From Magnetofaba australis IT-1 (GTDB lineage: Bacteria > Pseudomonadota > Magnetococcia > Magnetococcales > Magnetococcaceae), in the NCBI RefSeq assembly GCF_002109495.1, contig NZ_LVJN01000012.1, positions 26,137 to 90,136 on the forward strand: 64,000 nucleotides of DNA, written 5' to 3'. The notes under the pieces are model-generated. The model saw nothing but the letters and a program-made list of their open reading frames with translations. It made no database searches and was not told where the DNA came from. The position numbers and the translations under genes are program-made. Of this stretch, positions 32,261 through 41,951 are shown in pieces (position 1 is the first letter of the stretch; every line of letters starts with the position of its first letter).

Positions 32261-35113
32261 TTGGAAGCTGGATATGACAGACTGGAGGGGTTGAGACGCC
32301 TTGAAGTTTGTATGGGCTGTTTGACGCAGACAGAAAGGATCAGTGCATTTGAATCAGCCAAATACTCTACAAGCGAGAAAGGCACTGGAGTTCTAAGGCT
32401 GTGGAGAAACCGTGGCGGCCTTCCATATAAATCTATGGAAAGAATGGCCAACGCTTTGAGAATTTCTCCTGATTTTTTTGTTCATCATCTGGTTGAAGAT
32501 GACCACATTCGTGAAGCTGCAAAAAAAGCTGCAAAACTCACAGATGGCATTGTGCGAATCAATGATATTGATGACTTATCCAAAAAAATATTAGGTTCCA
32601 ATAAATCAGATCAACCCCGTGACTTTCATAAAGATCCTTCCGACCAACGAGAAGAGACTGAAGTTAAAAGCGTTATTGTCTCATGTGCTCTGAAGGATAG
32701 ACCTTGGGCCGAGTGGATTTCCTGGACACTGAGGGCGGGAGGCTACAACTCGGAAGTGCAGGTCTTGCCCCTGGAAAATGAGACGACCGTCGAAGACGGT
32801 GCAGAGGATGGGCTGAATGCGGACCTGCTCATCGGCTTGGTTTCTGGTCATGCATTCGAAAAACACTGCCATCTGGCATGGGAAAAATTCCAGTCAAGGT
32901 CATTCAGGTCCGGACAAAGCCGATTGCTTTTGATTGAAATATCATCCCTGGAGGGATCCAGCTTGCCTCCACCCTTGAGAAGGGCTGCATCAGTGGATCT
33001 CAGGGAGTTGGACCCGCAGACTGCTGTGGGAGTGATTCTGCTCGGAGTCCGCCAGACACTTGGGCATCGATCTGCGCCACCGCAACCATCAGGGCTGAAT
33101 GGAATCCCCCCGGATTTCCCCGGGACCGATCAAAAGCTCCACAACCTGAAACTCAGCAGGAATCGAAATTTTGTTGGCCGGTCTTGGGAGTTGGAAAGCC
33201 TGAGAAAGAGGCTGGAATCAGGATCACCAACAGCCCTGACCCAGGCTGCCCATGGCCTTGGTGGGGTCGGGAAAACGCAACTAGCTAATGAATACGCCTA
33301 CCGATGGCGGGATTCCTATCAGGTGGTTTGGTGGGTCCGGAGTGAAGACGAAGCCACCATGACGACCGATCTGACGGCCTTGGCGAAGGCTCTCAACCTC
33401 CCTTTCAGCACTTCACAGCAGGCCGTTGAAAGCCTTAAACAATGGTTGCTTGGCCGTGACCGTTGGTTGCTGGTATTCGATAACGTCGAATCTCCTGGCA
33501 GCATTCGCAACTATCTGGTGTCCGGTGGTCAAGGGCACACCATCATCACCTCTCGATACAGCGCTTGGCGCGGCGTTGCGGACTCCCTGAACGTCACGAC
33601 ATTTGATCGTCAGGATTCCATTGCCTATCTACTGAAGCGTTCGGGGCGGGAATCGAATGAAGGTGCTGATGCCTTGGCGGCTGCTTTGGGGGATTTGCCG
33701 CTGGCACTGGCGCAAGCAGCGGCCTACATGGAGGAGAGCGGGCTGGATTTTGTGGCCTATCTTGAGCTGTTTCAAAGCCACCAAGGCCACCTTCTGAAAG
33801 CCAGCCCCCCGGTGAATGAGGGAAGCTATTCCCATACCGTCGCCACGACGTGGGACATTTCGTTCAAAAGGTTGGCTGAGACATCCCCGGCAGCGCCAGA
33901 GTTGATTTCCCTTCTGGCCTATTTCGCCCCTGATGCCATCCCGAAGGAAATCATCTCGGTAGCTCCGGAATCCCTCTCGGGATCGTTGAGAAATGCCTCG
34001 GAAGAGGGATTCCCCCTTCAGGAGGCATGGCGAGCCATGCATCGGCTTTCCCTTGTGGAAGCCGGCCCGAACACTGTCACTATCCACCGATTGGTCCAAG
34101 AGGTCATCTTTCAAGGGCATTCTCATGAGCAGCAACTCCAGTATGCCAACACGGCGCTGGAGCTGGCCGTTGCCGCCATCGCCTATGAGGAGAACAACAA
34201 GGACACCTGGAACAAGTCGTTGCCCTTTCTTCCGCATGCCATTGCAGCCGCCAATCAGTCTTTACGTGCGGAATGCCAGGCGGACAAGGCGATCAACCTC
34301 CTGGATAATGTCGCCAGCATTCACTGGAAACTCGGGCAAAACACCGAGGCGGAGGATGTCTATCGTCAAGCCATGATTCAGGGGGAGAAACACCTGCCTG
34401 ATGGCTCATCCATCCTGGGAACTGTGTACAACAATCTGGGGACGTTGCTACGCGGCGAAGATCGTTCTGAGGAGGCGCTGCCCATCCTTGAAAAGGCGCT
34501 GGATGTGGGACTTAAAGTCTTGGGTCCTGACAACCCCACCGTGGCCATCAGGCATGGGAATTTGGGGTTGGCGCTCAGGAGACTGGGCCGATTGGAGGAA
34601 GCAGAAAAGAATTTTCGGCGCGCGCTCGAAATCGACAAAAGCCACTATGGTGAAAACGATGATGCCGTGGCACGGGATCTGAGCAATCTGTCCCGTTCGT
34701 TGAGTGAACAAGGGGAGGAAAAATTTGGTGAGGCTTGCGATTGCCTCAGAAGAGCCTTGGAAATCGGCGAGGCTTGCTACCCCGAACATCATTACCGGCT
34801 GGCGATTCGTCACAACAACCTTGCAATGCTGCTCAGAAAAGGCGGGCTTCTGGATGAAGCGGAGCATCATATGCGATGCGCGATTGAAATTGATGAGAAA
34901 TATTTCGACCCTGAGCATCAGGATGTGGCCAGCGATTTGATGAATCTGGCTTTGATCTTGATTGATAAAGACGATCTGGCAGGCGCAGAACAGCAGCTTT
35001 CTCGTGCGCTTCAGATTTTCCATGCAAAGCTGGGGGCAAGCCACAAATCAACGGAGGAGTGCCGGGAGAAACTCGTGGAAGTGCGGGTGATGAGGGGAAA
35101 TGAGCGGGGATGA
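32261..35113 (+). CDS. STAND NTPase: shared N-domain, TIR, NB-ARC, TPR
   Basis: This 950-residue protein resembles bacterial NLR-type defence receptors. Residues 1-110 form a domain that is repeated in the next gene (TSEKG, LRLWRN, ALRISPDFF). A TIR-like domain spans about 136-265 (SVIVSCALKDRPWAEWISWT; NADLLIGLVSGHAFEKHCHL). NB-ARC follows with Walker A GLGGVGKTQ (332-340) and Walker B LLVFDNVE (403-410). TPRs occupy about 655-940 (YNNLGTLLRGEDRSEEALPI, RHGNLGLALRRLGRLEEAEK). TPRs would sense a ligand, NB-ARC oligomerise, and TIR act on NAD-like substrates, though the usual catalytic Glu seems replaced. The TTG start at 32261 is supported by GAGGGGGG upstream and by alignment to the paralogue. 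Base composition is lower in GC at the 5' end. Confidence 0.88.
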   Translation: MEAGYDRLEGLRRLEVCMGCLTQTERISAFESAKYSTSEKGTGVLRLWRNRGGLPYKSMERMANALRISPDFFVHHLVEDDHIREAAKKAAKLTDGIVRINDIDDLSKKILGSNKSDQPRDFHKDPSDQREETEVKSVIVSCALKDRPWAEWISWTLRAGGYNSEVQVLPLENETTVEDGAEDGLNADLLIGLVSGHAFEKHCHLAWEKFQSRSFRSGQSRLLLIEISSLEGSSLPPPLRRAASVDLRELDPQTAVGVILLGVRQTLGHRSAPPQPSGLNGIPPDFPGTDQKLHNLKLSRNRNFVGRSWELESLRKRLESGSPTALTQAAHGLGGVGKTQLANEYAYRWRDSYQVVWWVRSEDEATMTTDLTALAKALNLPFSTSQQAVESLKQWLLGRDRWLLVFDNVESPGSIRNYLVSGGQGHTIITSRYSAWRGVADSLNVTTFDRQDSIAYLLKRSGRESNEGADALAAALGDLPLALAQAAAYMEESGLDFVAYLELFQSHQGHLLKASPPVNEGSYSHTVATTWDISFKRLAETSPAAPELISLLAYFAPDAIPKEIISVAPESLSGSLRNASEEGFPLQEAWRAMHRLSLVEAGPNTVTIHRLVQEVIFQGHSHEQQLQYANTALELAVAAIAYEENNKDTWNKSLPFLPHAIAAANQSLRAECQADKAINLLDNVASIHWKLGQNTEAEDVYRQAMIQGEKHLPDGSSILGTVYNNLGTLLRGEDRSEEALPILEKALDVGLKVLGPDNPTVAIRHGNLGLALRRLGRLEEAEKNFRRALEIDKSHYGENDDAVARDLSNLSRSLSEQGEEKFGEACDCLRRALEIGEACYPEHHYRLAIRHNNLAMLLRKGGLLDEAEHHMRCAIEIDEKYFDPEHQDVASDLMNLALILIDKDDLAGAEQQLSRALQIFHAKLGASHKSTEECREKLVEVRVMRGNERG

Positions 35114-38100
35114 GTGGTTTATGGATTACAACGGCAAGGAAAGCATAAAACGGCTTGATATCATCTTGTCCTGTTTGTCCCAGGCGGAAAAAGTAGCTAT
35201 TTTTTCCTCCGCTGGATACACCGTTTCTGAGAAAGGTATTAGCGCTCTCAGGCAGTGGAGGATTCGTCCAGGCGGAATGCCATTAAAGGCCGCATCAAAG
35301 ATTGCGCATGCACTCAAGATATCCCCTGATTTTTTCACAGGTAATCGCATCTCTGATGATCATTTACGAATAGCCATTCAAAAATCAAAATCAATTCAAA
35401 CAGGCATCGTTCAGGCTGTCGACGTCATCCCTTCGTTTCAGAGCGATTCATCCTCCCCCCCGTCATCCATTATCCGAGGTAAGGAAGACAATATCGTTTC
35501 AATGCCTGCTGCCCAGGATGACAGGTTTGGTGCGCCATCCAGAAGGAATCTCAGCCAATTCTCCGTTCCGTTCATCTGTCCTGATCTCACGGGGCGCGAA
35601 TCCGATCTGGATCGACTGAACCGGAGCCTTCGTGATGACAACGTGGCCATCACAGGGTCTGCCGCATTGACCGGCCAGGGTGGAATCGGCAAAACCCAAC
35701 TGGCGGTCGCTTACGCCTATCGGCATGCGAACGAATATGACGGCGTTTTCTGGCTTCCAGGCAATGATGCCGACTCTCTGATCCAGACAATGGCCGGATA
35801 TGCCGTTGATCTTGAACTCGGGGCCGTTTCTGGGGAGGGGGACGCCACCCAGGTTCAGGCTCGCCAGTTTTTTGGATGGTTGCGGCGCAACGCCAACATC
35901 CTTCTCATCGTCGATGACATTCAGGACGCGCGGTTTCTGGTCCAGGATATCCCAGGGTTGGCTCAATGCCGACTGGCAACGCTGCCTTGCCGGTTGCTGA
36001 CCACGACTCGGCTCATGCAGCCCGCAGGCGTGACCCCTGTCCCCCTCGAATTGCTGTCTGAAGATGATGCCCTGGCCATGCTGGTTCACGAGTCGGGGGT
36101 CGAACCCTCGCCTGATGCCCGCATTGCTGTTCTTCTTCTGGGCCGTCTACCTTTGGCCATCAAGCTGGCCGCTGGATACCTGCGCTTCACAAAGGCGACC
36201 CTGGAGGGACTCATCGGCGTCCTGCGTCAAGCGGGGATTTCCGAGCTGGAATCCAAAACCGCTGATGGGTTCAGGCCATTCGACTATGGCCGCCCGGTCA
36301 AGGCCCTGCTGGAAGAAAGTTGGCGTACCCTGGATGGCCGCCATGGCCGCTATGCCAGACGGCTGTTGCAGATTCTCGCGCTGCTGCCGGTCAACCGGAT
36401 CCACTCGGGGCACATGCTGAAGGAACTCCTGCCTATCGACCGGTTTTCCGGCGATGCCGAGGCGCTTTTTAACGGTTCCATATCCATCGCCAACGAACGG
36501 AATCTGCTGGAAGTGGCCGGAGAAGGCGGTCTGCGCCTTCATCCCATCATCCATGACCTTCTGCAAACCCGCATACCCTCCAGGCTGGGGCTTCATGTGG
36601 CCCGGCGGGCGGCGCATCAATTCCGGGAGACCGATTATCTGCTCACCCTGGATCCTGGGGGGTTCCTCGGCCTTGCTCAGGACATCCCCATGTTGCTGCC
36701 GCTTGGAGATGCCGAAACGGAGTCCCGTCTGAGCAGCCTCTCCCGGCTGATCGACCTTCAGTTTCACGCCATCCAGTTGGGGGCCGACCCTTTGGCCCAG
36801 TTGCAATTTCAGGCTGCGAAGATGGGCGACCAGGAGTTTGCCACCATCTGGGCGGCCAAGTTGCATTCGGATGGCGCAAGTCGGCTATTGCTCCGCTGGA
36901 CGACGGCCCAGCCGACGCCGGCCTTGATGCGGGTTCTCGTCTCCATGTCCAGCGGGATCTTTGGGTTCGGATTTGACGCACAGTCGGATCTGGTCTCGGC
37001 CTTGGTCAACGGCGGAGAGGATCGGGATTTTCCGGCGCTGCGTCTCTGGCGCACGGCAGGCAATGACCCGGACAATCCTTTCCTCGACAAGGAGGAACCG
37101 TTTCAGGTGTCCGCCATGGCGGCATCCGGGAAATCCGTCATCACCGTCGACACGACGGGGCTTGCCAAGCTGTGGGACGTGGCCACCGGCGTGGAACGCG
37201 CCTGCGTGCGTCTCTTTGATGAGGACAAGGTGTCCGGCATGGAGCTTTGGGGCGGGGCGAGCGTCCGCTCTGACCATTTGGGGAATCGCAGCCTGGTTCT
37301 GGGAAGGTCCATGGCTTGGCTGGTGGATTTCAAACACAAGACGGTTGAGAAGGCCTGGAGCAGCCGAACGGATTCCCCCTATTCCCTGTACGGGGATATC
37401 TCCGCCGATGGGGCCCTGGTGATCTTCTTCGACGGTCAGGATCTGACGCTGCAACAGGCTGGCCGCAAGGGGTGGAGGAAATTGCCTGCGCCAGCGGGCC
37501 TTCAGGAGCTGCGCCTGTCGCGGGATGGAAAGCGCTTCGTCACGCGGATTCAAGATCGTCTTGCGCGATTTGCGCTCCAATCACCGCAGGCCGAGGAAAG
37601 CGGCGCGGACATCGCCCATTTCGGGCCGCCGTTCTGCTTTTCCGTGAATGCCACGGCGGATCAGGCGTTGGTGGGCTACACCAACGGCGTGTTGGGATGG
37701 TTCGATCTGGGCTCAGGTATGCCCAAGCGCTTCATACTTGATCCTGGCGGGCATGTGATGGCCTGCGCCATGGCGTCCGACTCCCGGTTCGGTCTCGCGG
37801 AGACCACCGATAACTCGCTGCGGCTGTGGGATCTGGAAAAGGGCGAGGATGCCTCGGCATTCAAGGGCAAACCCGCCGCCAACATGATGTGCTCGTTCCG
37901 ACGGAGCGAGGCTGGTGAACAGGTCGTCACCCTGGACCTGGATGGCCATGCCCACTTCTGGGATGCCCAGACCGGTGCGGAGTTGCCGGAGATGTCCGTA
38001 CAGGTTTCGGACAAGGACGCGTTGGCTGGATCGATTACGGGGGATGGGGCTTGGGTCTGCGCCATCGGCCAGCGTGGCCGGCTCCAGGCGTTCGGCGTTG

Positions 38101-38813
38101 ATCAGGGGATCCACCGGGAATGGGAACTGCCCAAGCCGGAAACCGGGTTTGGGGATGATCCCCATTTCGGTGAGATGCTGGACCATTTTCAGCAGGATGA
38201 CGATGAGGAACCGGCTCTGGACGAGACGGATATCTACATCGTCTCCTGTCAGACCCCCTGGGTGGCGGTGCTTACCGGCCCTCGGGAGGTGTTCGTTGCC
38301 CACCTGGAAAGCGCCACCCGGTTCTACACCCTGAGGTTCAAGGAGGACATCTACGACCTGGACATCAGCCCCTGCGGTCGGTTCCTGGGGGTGTTGATGA
38401 GCGGCGGCCTGATCGACGTGATGGGACTGGGCGGGAAAGGCAAGCCCAAACGGAAGCAGCGGTTGCAGACCAGCCAGATCATGGCCCAGAAGATATGCGT
38501 AGGGCCGGATGGCGAGGGGGTGGCCCTGGGACATCTGGACCATGGCGCATCCATCCTGGCCTCCGATGAGTCCATCCAGAACTCCTTCGACACCGTGGCC
38601 GAGACCATTCCCCTGGAGTTCTCCGTGGATGGCGAACGGCTATTGATGATCGAGGGGGACGACCGGCTGGTGATTGCGCCGACCAGGGAAACGGGGCCGG
38701 ATGCATTGGATCTCTTTGTCGGCAACGTCCGCTATGCGAAGCTGAACCGGGATGGAAACCGGTTGGCGGTGCTGGGCCATGACGGATCGATTTTTATTTT
38801 CGATTGCAGGTAA
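35100..38813 (+). CDS. STAND NTPase: shared N-domain, NB-ARC, WD40
   Basis: This 1237-residue protein shares its N-terminal domain (about 20-110: VSEKG, LRQWRI, ALKISPDFF) with the preceding gene. It then passes through a Ser/Pro linker to NB-ARC, with Walker A GQGGIGKTQ (192-200) and Walker B LLIVDDIQD. A helical arm follows, then C-terminal WD40-like repeats from about residue 670 (GLAKLWDVATG, NSLRLWDLEKG, GHAHFWDAQTG). It has no evident catalytic effector, so it may act by joining the TIR partner through the shared domain. It overlaps the first gene by 14 bases; an alternative ATG lies at 35121. Probably one operon. Confidence 0.87.
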   Translation: MSGDEWFMDYNGKESIKRLDIILSCLSQAEKVAIFSSAGYTVSEKGISALRQWRIRPGGMPLKAASKIAHALKISPDFFTGNRISDDHLRIAIQKSKSIQTGIVQAVDVIPSFQSDSSSPPSSIIRGKEDNIVSMPAAQDDRFGAPSRRNLSQFSVPFICPDLTGRESDLDRLNRSLRDDNVAITGSAALTGQGGIGKTQLAVAYAYRHANEYDGVFWLPGNDADSLIQTMAGYAVDLELGAVSGEGDATQVQARQFFGWLRRNANILLIVDDIQDARFLVQDIPGLAQCRLATLPCRLLTTTRLMQPAGVTPVPLELLSEDDALAMLVHESGVEPSPDARIAVLLLGRLPLAIKLAAGYLRFTKATLEGLIGVLRQAGISELESKTADGFRPFDYGRPVKALLEESWRTLDGRHGRYARRLLQILALLPVNRIHSGHMLKELLPIDRFSGDAEALFNGSISIANERNLLEVAGEGGLRLHPIIHDLLQTRIPSRLGLHVARRAAHQFRETDYLLTLDPGGFLGLAQDIPMLLPLGDAETESRLSSLSRLIDLQFHAIQLGADPLAQLQFQAAKMGDQEFATIWAAKLHSDGASRLLLRWTTAQPTPALMRVLVSMSSGIFGFGFDAQSDLVSALVNGGEDRDFPALRLWRTAGNDPDNPFLDKEEPFQVSAMAASGKSVITVDTTGLAKLWDVATGVERACVRLFDEDKVSGMELWGGASVRSDHLGNRSLVLGRSMAWLVDFKHKTVEKAWSSRTDSPYSLYGDISADGALVIFFDGQDLTLQQAGRKGWRKLPAPAGLQELRLSRDGKRFVTRIQDRLARFALQSPQAEESGADIAHFGPPFCFSVNATADQALVGYTNGVLGWFDLGSGMPKRFILDPGGHVMACAMASDSRFGLAETTDNSLRLWDLEKGEDASAFKGKPAANMMCSFRRSEAGEQVVTLDLDGHAHFWDAQTGAELPEMSVQVSDKDALAGSITGDGAWVCAIGQRGRLQAFGVDQGIHREWELPKPETGFGDDPHFGEMLDHFQQDDDEEPALDETDIYIVSCQTPWVAVLTGPREVFVAHLESATRFYTLRFKEDIYDLDISPCGRFLGVLMSGGLIDVMGLGGKGKPKRKQRLQTSQIMAQKICVGPDGEGVALGHLDHGASILASDESIQNSFDTVAETIPLEFSVDGERLLMIEGDDRLVIAPTRETGPDALDLFVGNVRYAKLNRDGNRLAVLGHDGSIFIFDCR

Positions 38814-38820
38814 GGCGTGA

Positions 38821-39771
38821 TTATCGAGAGACGTCAATAGGGTCAGAGGCCAACTCAAAAGCCGGCGCGCTCACGTACTGACCCCACCGTTTGGCATGCT
38901 GGGCGCTGGAGAGCCGGAACAGGTCGTCGGACTCATCGTGACCGGCCTCATCCGCCTCATCGAGGCCAACGCCGAATCCCACGCTGCCGATGTCCGTCAG
39001 GAGGTAGCGATTATGGAGCTTTTCCCCGCCGGCCCTGCTTTTCCAGATGACGACGCGGAGCTTTCCGCCCTGGGAAATGACGTCCGGCAGGTGGGCGCGG
39101 CATTTCCTCAGGATCTCGCTTTCGCCTTTCTTGTCGGCGCTGATGTGCAGTTCAGCCTGGGGGGCGTCAAGACCATGGTTCTGCCCCCAGAGGATGGCCA
39201 GCATCTCCCGCAAGGTATTCAGGAAGCGAGGACGGTACGGGTCCGGATCGAAATGGGGATCCACGAACACCGCATGCTGGCAGCATCGCAGGATGGGGGC
39301 GACGACCTGGGCGAATTCGCCGGCATCGCGTGGGGGTGACGGGGCTGGGGGGACCTCCCAGTGTCGGGCGTTCTTCTCATCGGTGATCGTGCCATGGGCC
39401 AGTTCATCGGTGGTGATGATGAAGGGCCGATTGCGGGGGTTGTCGTGGCTGAGGATGCCGCGAAAGGGGCGCTCTCCATGCTCTCCTTCCGCCTTTTCCA
39501 GCCATGTAGGCAGCTCCGGAAAGCTGCTGGGGCGTTTGACCATCTTTTCGCAGAGGGTGTCCAGCAGGGCTTCCATGCGCATTTCGGCGTTGTGATCGCC
39601 GGCGGGAAACTGATCGAAGAAGGCCTTGCGCACCATCTGCCGCCATTTCTTGGGGTAGCCGGAGACCACCCGCCCCGCATCCATGCCGAACCGGCCCGCA
39701 AAGAAGGCGTACTCCCCCCGGTCGTGCCAACGGGCCACCATCTCCGGATCCAGGGCGAACTCATGGATCAT
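38821..39771 (-). CDS. HKD-like (PLD-type) protein partnered with DUF3696 ATPase
   Basis: This 316-residue protein carries one phospholipase D-like motif in EKLHNRYLLTDIGSVGFGVG, where H-x-R-x4-D replaces H-x-K-x4-D, with HAVFVDPHFDPD upstream forming another conserved-looking strand. PLD-fold enzymes act on phosphodiesters of DNA, RNA or lipids. Only one such motif is visible, so activity would need a dimer or may be lost. Its ATG overlaps the ATPase stop (ATGA), so the two are made together. It converges with the WD40 STAND gene 7 bases away. Confidence 0.7.
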   Translation of the reverse strand: MIHEFALDPEMVARWHDRGEYAFFAGRFGMDAGRVVSGYPKKWRQMVRKAFFDQFPAGDHNAEMRMEALLDTLCEKMVKRPSSFPELPTWLEKAEGEHGERPFRGILSHDNPRNRPFIITTDELAHGTITDEKNARHWEVPPAPSPPRDAGEFAQVVAPILRCCQHAVFVDPHFDPDPYRPRFLNTLREMLAILWGQNHGLDAPQAELHISADKKGESEILRKCRAHLPDVISQGGKLRVVIWKSRAGGEKLHNRYLLTDIGSVGFGVGLDEADEAGHDESDDLFRLSSAQHAKRWGQYVSAPAFELASDPIDVSR

Positions 39772-41426
39772 GATCCGTACAGCTCCTTCATGCGCTCCTG
39801 GAAGAAGCCTCGGGGCCAGCGGTCGATGAAATCGCCATCCCGGTCGATGCGGATGCGGTGAATGCGGGGGCCATCCTCTTCGGGTTCGACGAAGTAGACG
39901 GCGATTCCCTCGGGGGTCAGCGACGGCGCGCCGGGCGGGAGTTCATTCTCGCCGGTTTCCCGGATGCGGCGCAGGAAGCGGAGCATCAGGTGCTCGCTAT
40001 GGGTCTCCACCAGGAACATCAGGTCCGGTTTTTCCCGGGTCTGGGAGATGAACAGATCCCCCAGGGTCACCTGGAAGGCGGGATGGATGTTGGATTCCGG
40101 CTCTTCGATGGCGACGATGCCCATCTGGCTGTGGAGGGCGGCCACCAGCACCGGCACCACCTGGGAGATGCCCACGCCCACGTCCTGAGGGAAGAGTTCC
40201 ACATCCCGGCGCTGGTCGCGGATCAGCAGTTGCCGCCGTTCGGGAAGGCTTCTCACCGCGTCGCGGATCCACTCCTCATCATCCAGCACGGTTTCGCCGG
40301 TCAGGGCCATCATCAGGGGGCCGTTGACCTCCAGCTCCTTGTAGCGCTTCACTTCCACCCGGTAACCGGCGTTCAGGCGTTCCTCTTGGGTGAGCCAGGC
40401 GTTGACCTTCTCCACCAGCGTTTCGCCCTTGAGCAGCAGCAGATCCCAGGCGGCCATGCCGTTGGACCAACGGAATTCATCAGGGGCGCGTGCAGGTTGA
40501 TGATTCCGGAGTGGAACGTCTCGGAATGGACTGATATAGCGATACGAATGGAGTGCCTCGTGGAGCATGTTCCCGGGGCCAAGTATAAGCGTGCTCAAGA
40601 AGCGAACAAGCTGATCAACTGGAATATCCGGTTCTTCCCAATAGTCTCGAGTGTCCTCCATTTCCTCAGGAGGATCGTCCGGTTCTGGAGGAGTCCACAT
40701 TGCGGACCACCATCGAGGCTGGATGCGGCCATCGGGAAAGGCAAGATTCTCTTTCCAAATAGTTGGGATTGCGGAGTCCCAGAGCAAAATGAACCGGGGC
40801 TTCTCCACTGTGTTGCCATCATTATACTCAAACATGGCCTCTGGAAGCGTTTCCGGCGATTCATGGATGGCCAGGAAGGGAATCAACGCGGGATGGCGCA
40901 TGTCCAGGGTGGAAAGCAGGACCAGTTCACCGTCCTCGTTGGATATTCTCGCAAAGAGTTGTCCGTTTAAGCTGATTTCAAGATATGTCGGAATCGGGCG
41001 TTCAAGCCGGTCATCCCAGGAAACGGAAAACGTGATGATGGCCGAAGTGATGTTTTCAACGGCTTCTGCCAGTTTGGGAAGGTGGAAGGTGAGGCTCTGC
41101 CACTCTTCCATAGAAAAATAGTTCTGAAACGGCAACTTGGCTTTGCTCAGATCCAACTCGAAGCGCATGCGGATGGGCAGACTGCGGTCGTGGCTGTGGA
41201 CCAGGCTGTCGAAGCCGCCCAGGTCCAGCACGTCCCCGCCCAGGAGGGTGCGGCCCGGGTCGGCGTTGCCGCGTTCGAAGATCTCCCGGGCGTAGTGGAG
41301 CGCCTGGACGACGGTACTCTTGCCCGCGTTGTTGGGACCGAAGAGCAGCGTCACTGGCGCGAACTCGATGCGCACCGGCTCGCGGATGCCCTTGAAGTTC
41401 TCCAGGGTGAGGGCCTTGAGGATCAT
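39768..41426 (-). CDS. OLD/SMC-like AAA ATPase, DUF3696
   Basis: This 552-residue ATPase begins MILKALTLENFKGIREPVRI EF and has Walker A LLFGPNNAGKST (about 28-39). The C-terminal half contains the ABC-type signature region and Walker B IVAIEEPESNIHPAFQ, the H-loop LVETHSEHLMLRFLRRI, and the terminal DUF3696 pattern RIHRIRIDRDGDFIDRWPRG. ATPases of this kind (OLD, Gabija A, Septu A relatives) detect phage or DNA damage signals and switch on a partner nuclease. No TOPRIM domain is attached; the HKD-like gene downstream is the likely effector. GC drops around 40490-41120. Confidence 0.88.
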   Translation of the reverse strand: MILKALTLENFKGIREPVRIEFAPVTLLFGPNNAGKSTVVQALHYAREIFERGNADPGRTLLGGDVLDLGGFDSLVHSHDRSLPIRMRFELDLSKAKLPFQNYFSMEEWQSLTFHLPKLAEAVENITSAIITFSVSWDDRLERPIPTYLEISLNGQLFARISNEDGELVLLSTLDMRHPALIPFLAIHESPETLPEAMFEYNDGNTVEKPRFILLWDSAIPTIWKENLAFPDGRIQPRWWSAMWTPPEPDDPPEEMEDTRDYWEEPDIPVDQLVRFLSTLILGPGNMLHEALHSYRYISPFRDVPLRNHQPARAPDEFRWSNGMAAWDLLLLKGETLVEKVNAWLTQEERLNAGYRVEVKRYKELEVNGPLMMALTGETVLDDEEWIRDAVRSLPERRQLLIRDQRRDVELFPQDVGVGISQVVPVLVAALHSQMGIVAIEEPESNIHPAFQVTLGDLFISQTREKPDLMFLVETHSEHLMLRFLRRIRETGENELPPGAPSLTPEGIAVYFVEPEEDGPRIHRIRIDRDGDFIDRWPRGFFQERMKELYGS

Positions 41427-41728
41427 TCCAGCTCCCCCTCCAGGCGGTCGCGCCAGTAGTCCGGGCGGCGGTGCAGGTGCGCCACGGCGATGATCAGGAG
41501 TTCCGCATCATCCGCATGGTAGATCAGGCCATAGGGGAAACGCCGCAACCGGCAGCGGCGGGTTTCAGCGCTGAGGGGATGCCATGCGCTGGGGTGCCGC
41601 TGGATCAGGTCCAGGGCGGCGAGGATTTCCCCCAGAAACGCCTTTCCCAGCCCGGGAACCTGGGCGTCATGGAAGGCCACCGCCTCATCCAACTCCTGGC
41701 GGGCGACGTCGAGGAAACGCACCCTCAT
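41423..41728 (-). CDS. RelE/ParE-family toxin
   Basis: This 101-residue protein has the ParE/RelE pattern: FLDVARQELDEAVAFHDAQV, LGEILAALDLIQRHPSAWHP, RRCRLRRFPYGLIYHADDAE and LLIIAVAHLHRRPDYW. Members poison gyrase or cut mRNA on the ribosome; which applies here is not readable. The ATG overlaps the antitoxin stop by 4 bases and its stop overlaps the ATPase ATG, so the toxin-antitoxin pair may be transcribed with the DUF3696/HKD system. Confidence 0.92.
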   Translation of the reverse strand: MRVRFLDVARQELDEAVAFHDAQVPGLGKAFLGEILAALDLIQRHPSAWHPLSAETRRCRLRRFPYGLIYHADDAELLIIAVAHLHRRPDYWRDRLEGELE

Positions 41729-41946
41729 GGCGTGCGATACTTGGCCAGAACCTCGTCCAGGGGCACGGCTTTCAGCTCTCCCCGACGGTAGGCGGCCAGG
41801 CGATCCTCCGCCTCCCGGGACCAGAGCCGATCCATCTCCGGGTCCGTTTCATCCAGGCTGCCCAGGATGGCGTCCACCAGTTCCAGGCGCGCCGTCGGGG
41901 AGAGTTTGCGGGCTTCCTCTTCGATGGCGGTCACGGTTTTGTTCAT
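41725..41946 (-). CDS. Addiction-module antitoxin
   Basis: This 73-residue protein matches the addiction module component family: AIEEEARKLSPTARLELVDA, ILGSLDE, then DRLWSREAEDRLAAYRRGEL KAVPLDEVLAKYR. The C-terminal helix wraps the toxin. It is immediately upstream of the ParE/RelE gene, the typical antitoxin-first order, and overlaps it by 4 bases. Confidence 0.92.
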   Translation of the reverse strand: MNKTVTAIEEEARKLSPTARLELVDAILGSLDETDPEMDRLWSREAEDRLAAYRRGELKAVPLDEVLAKYRTP

Positions 41947-41951
41947 GCTGT

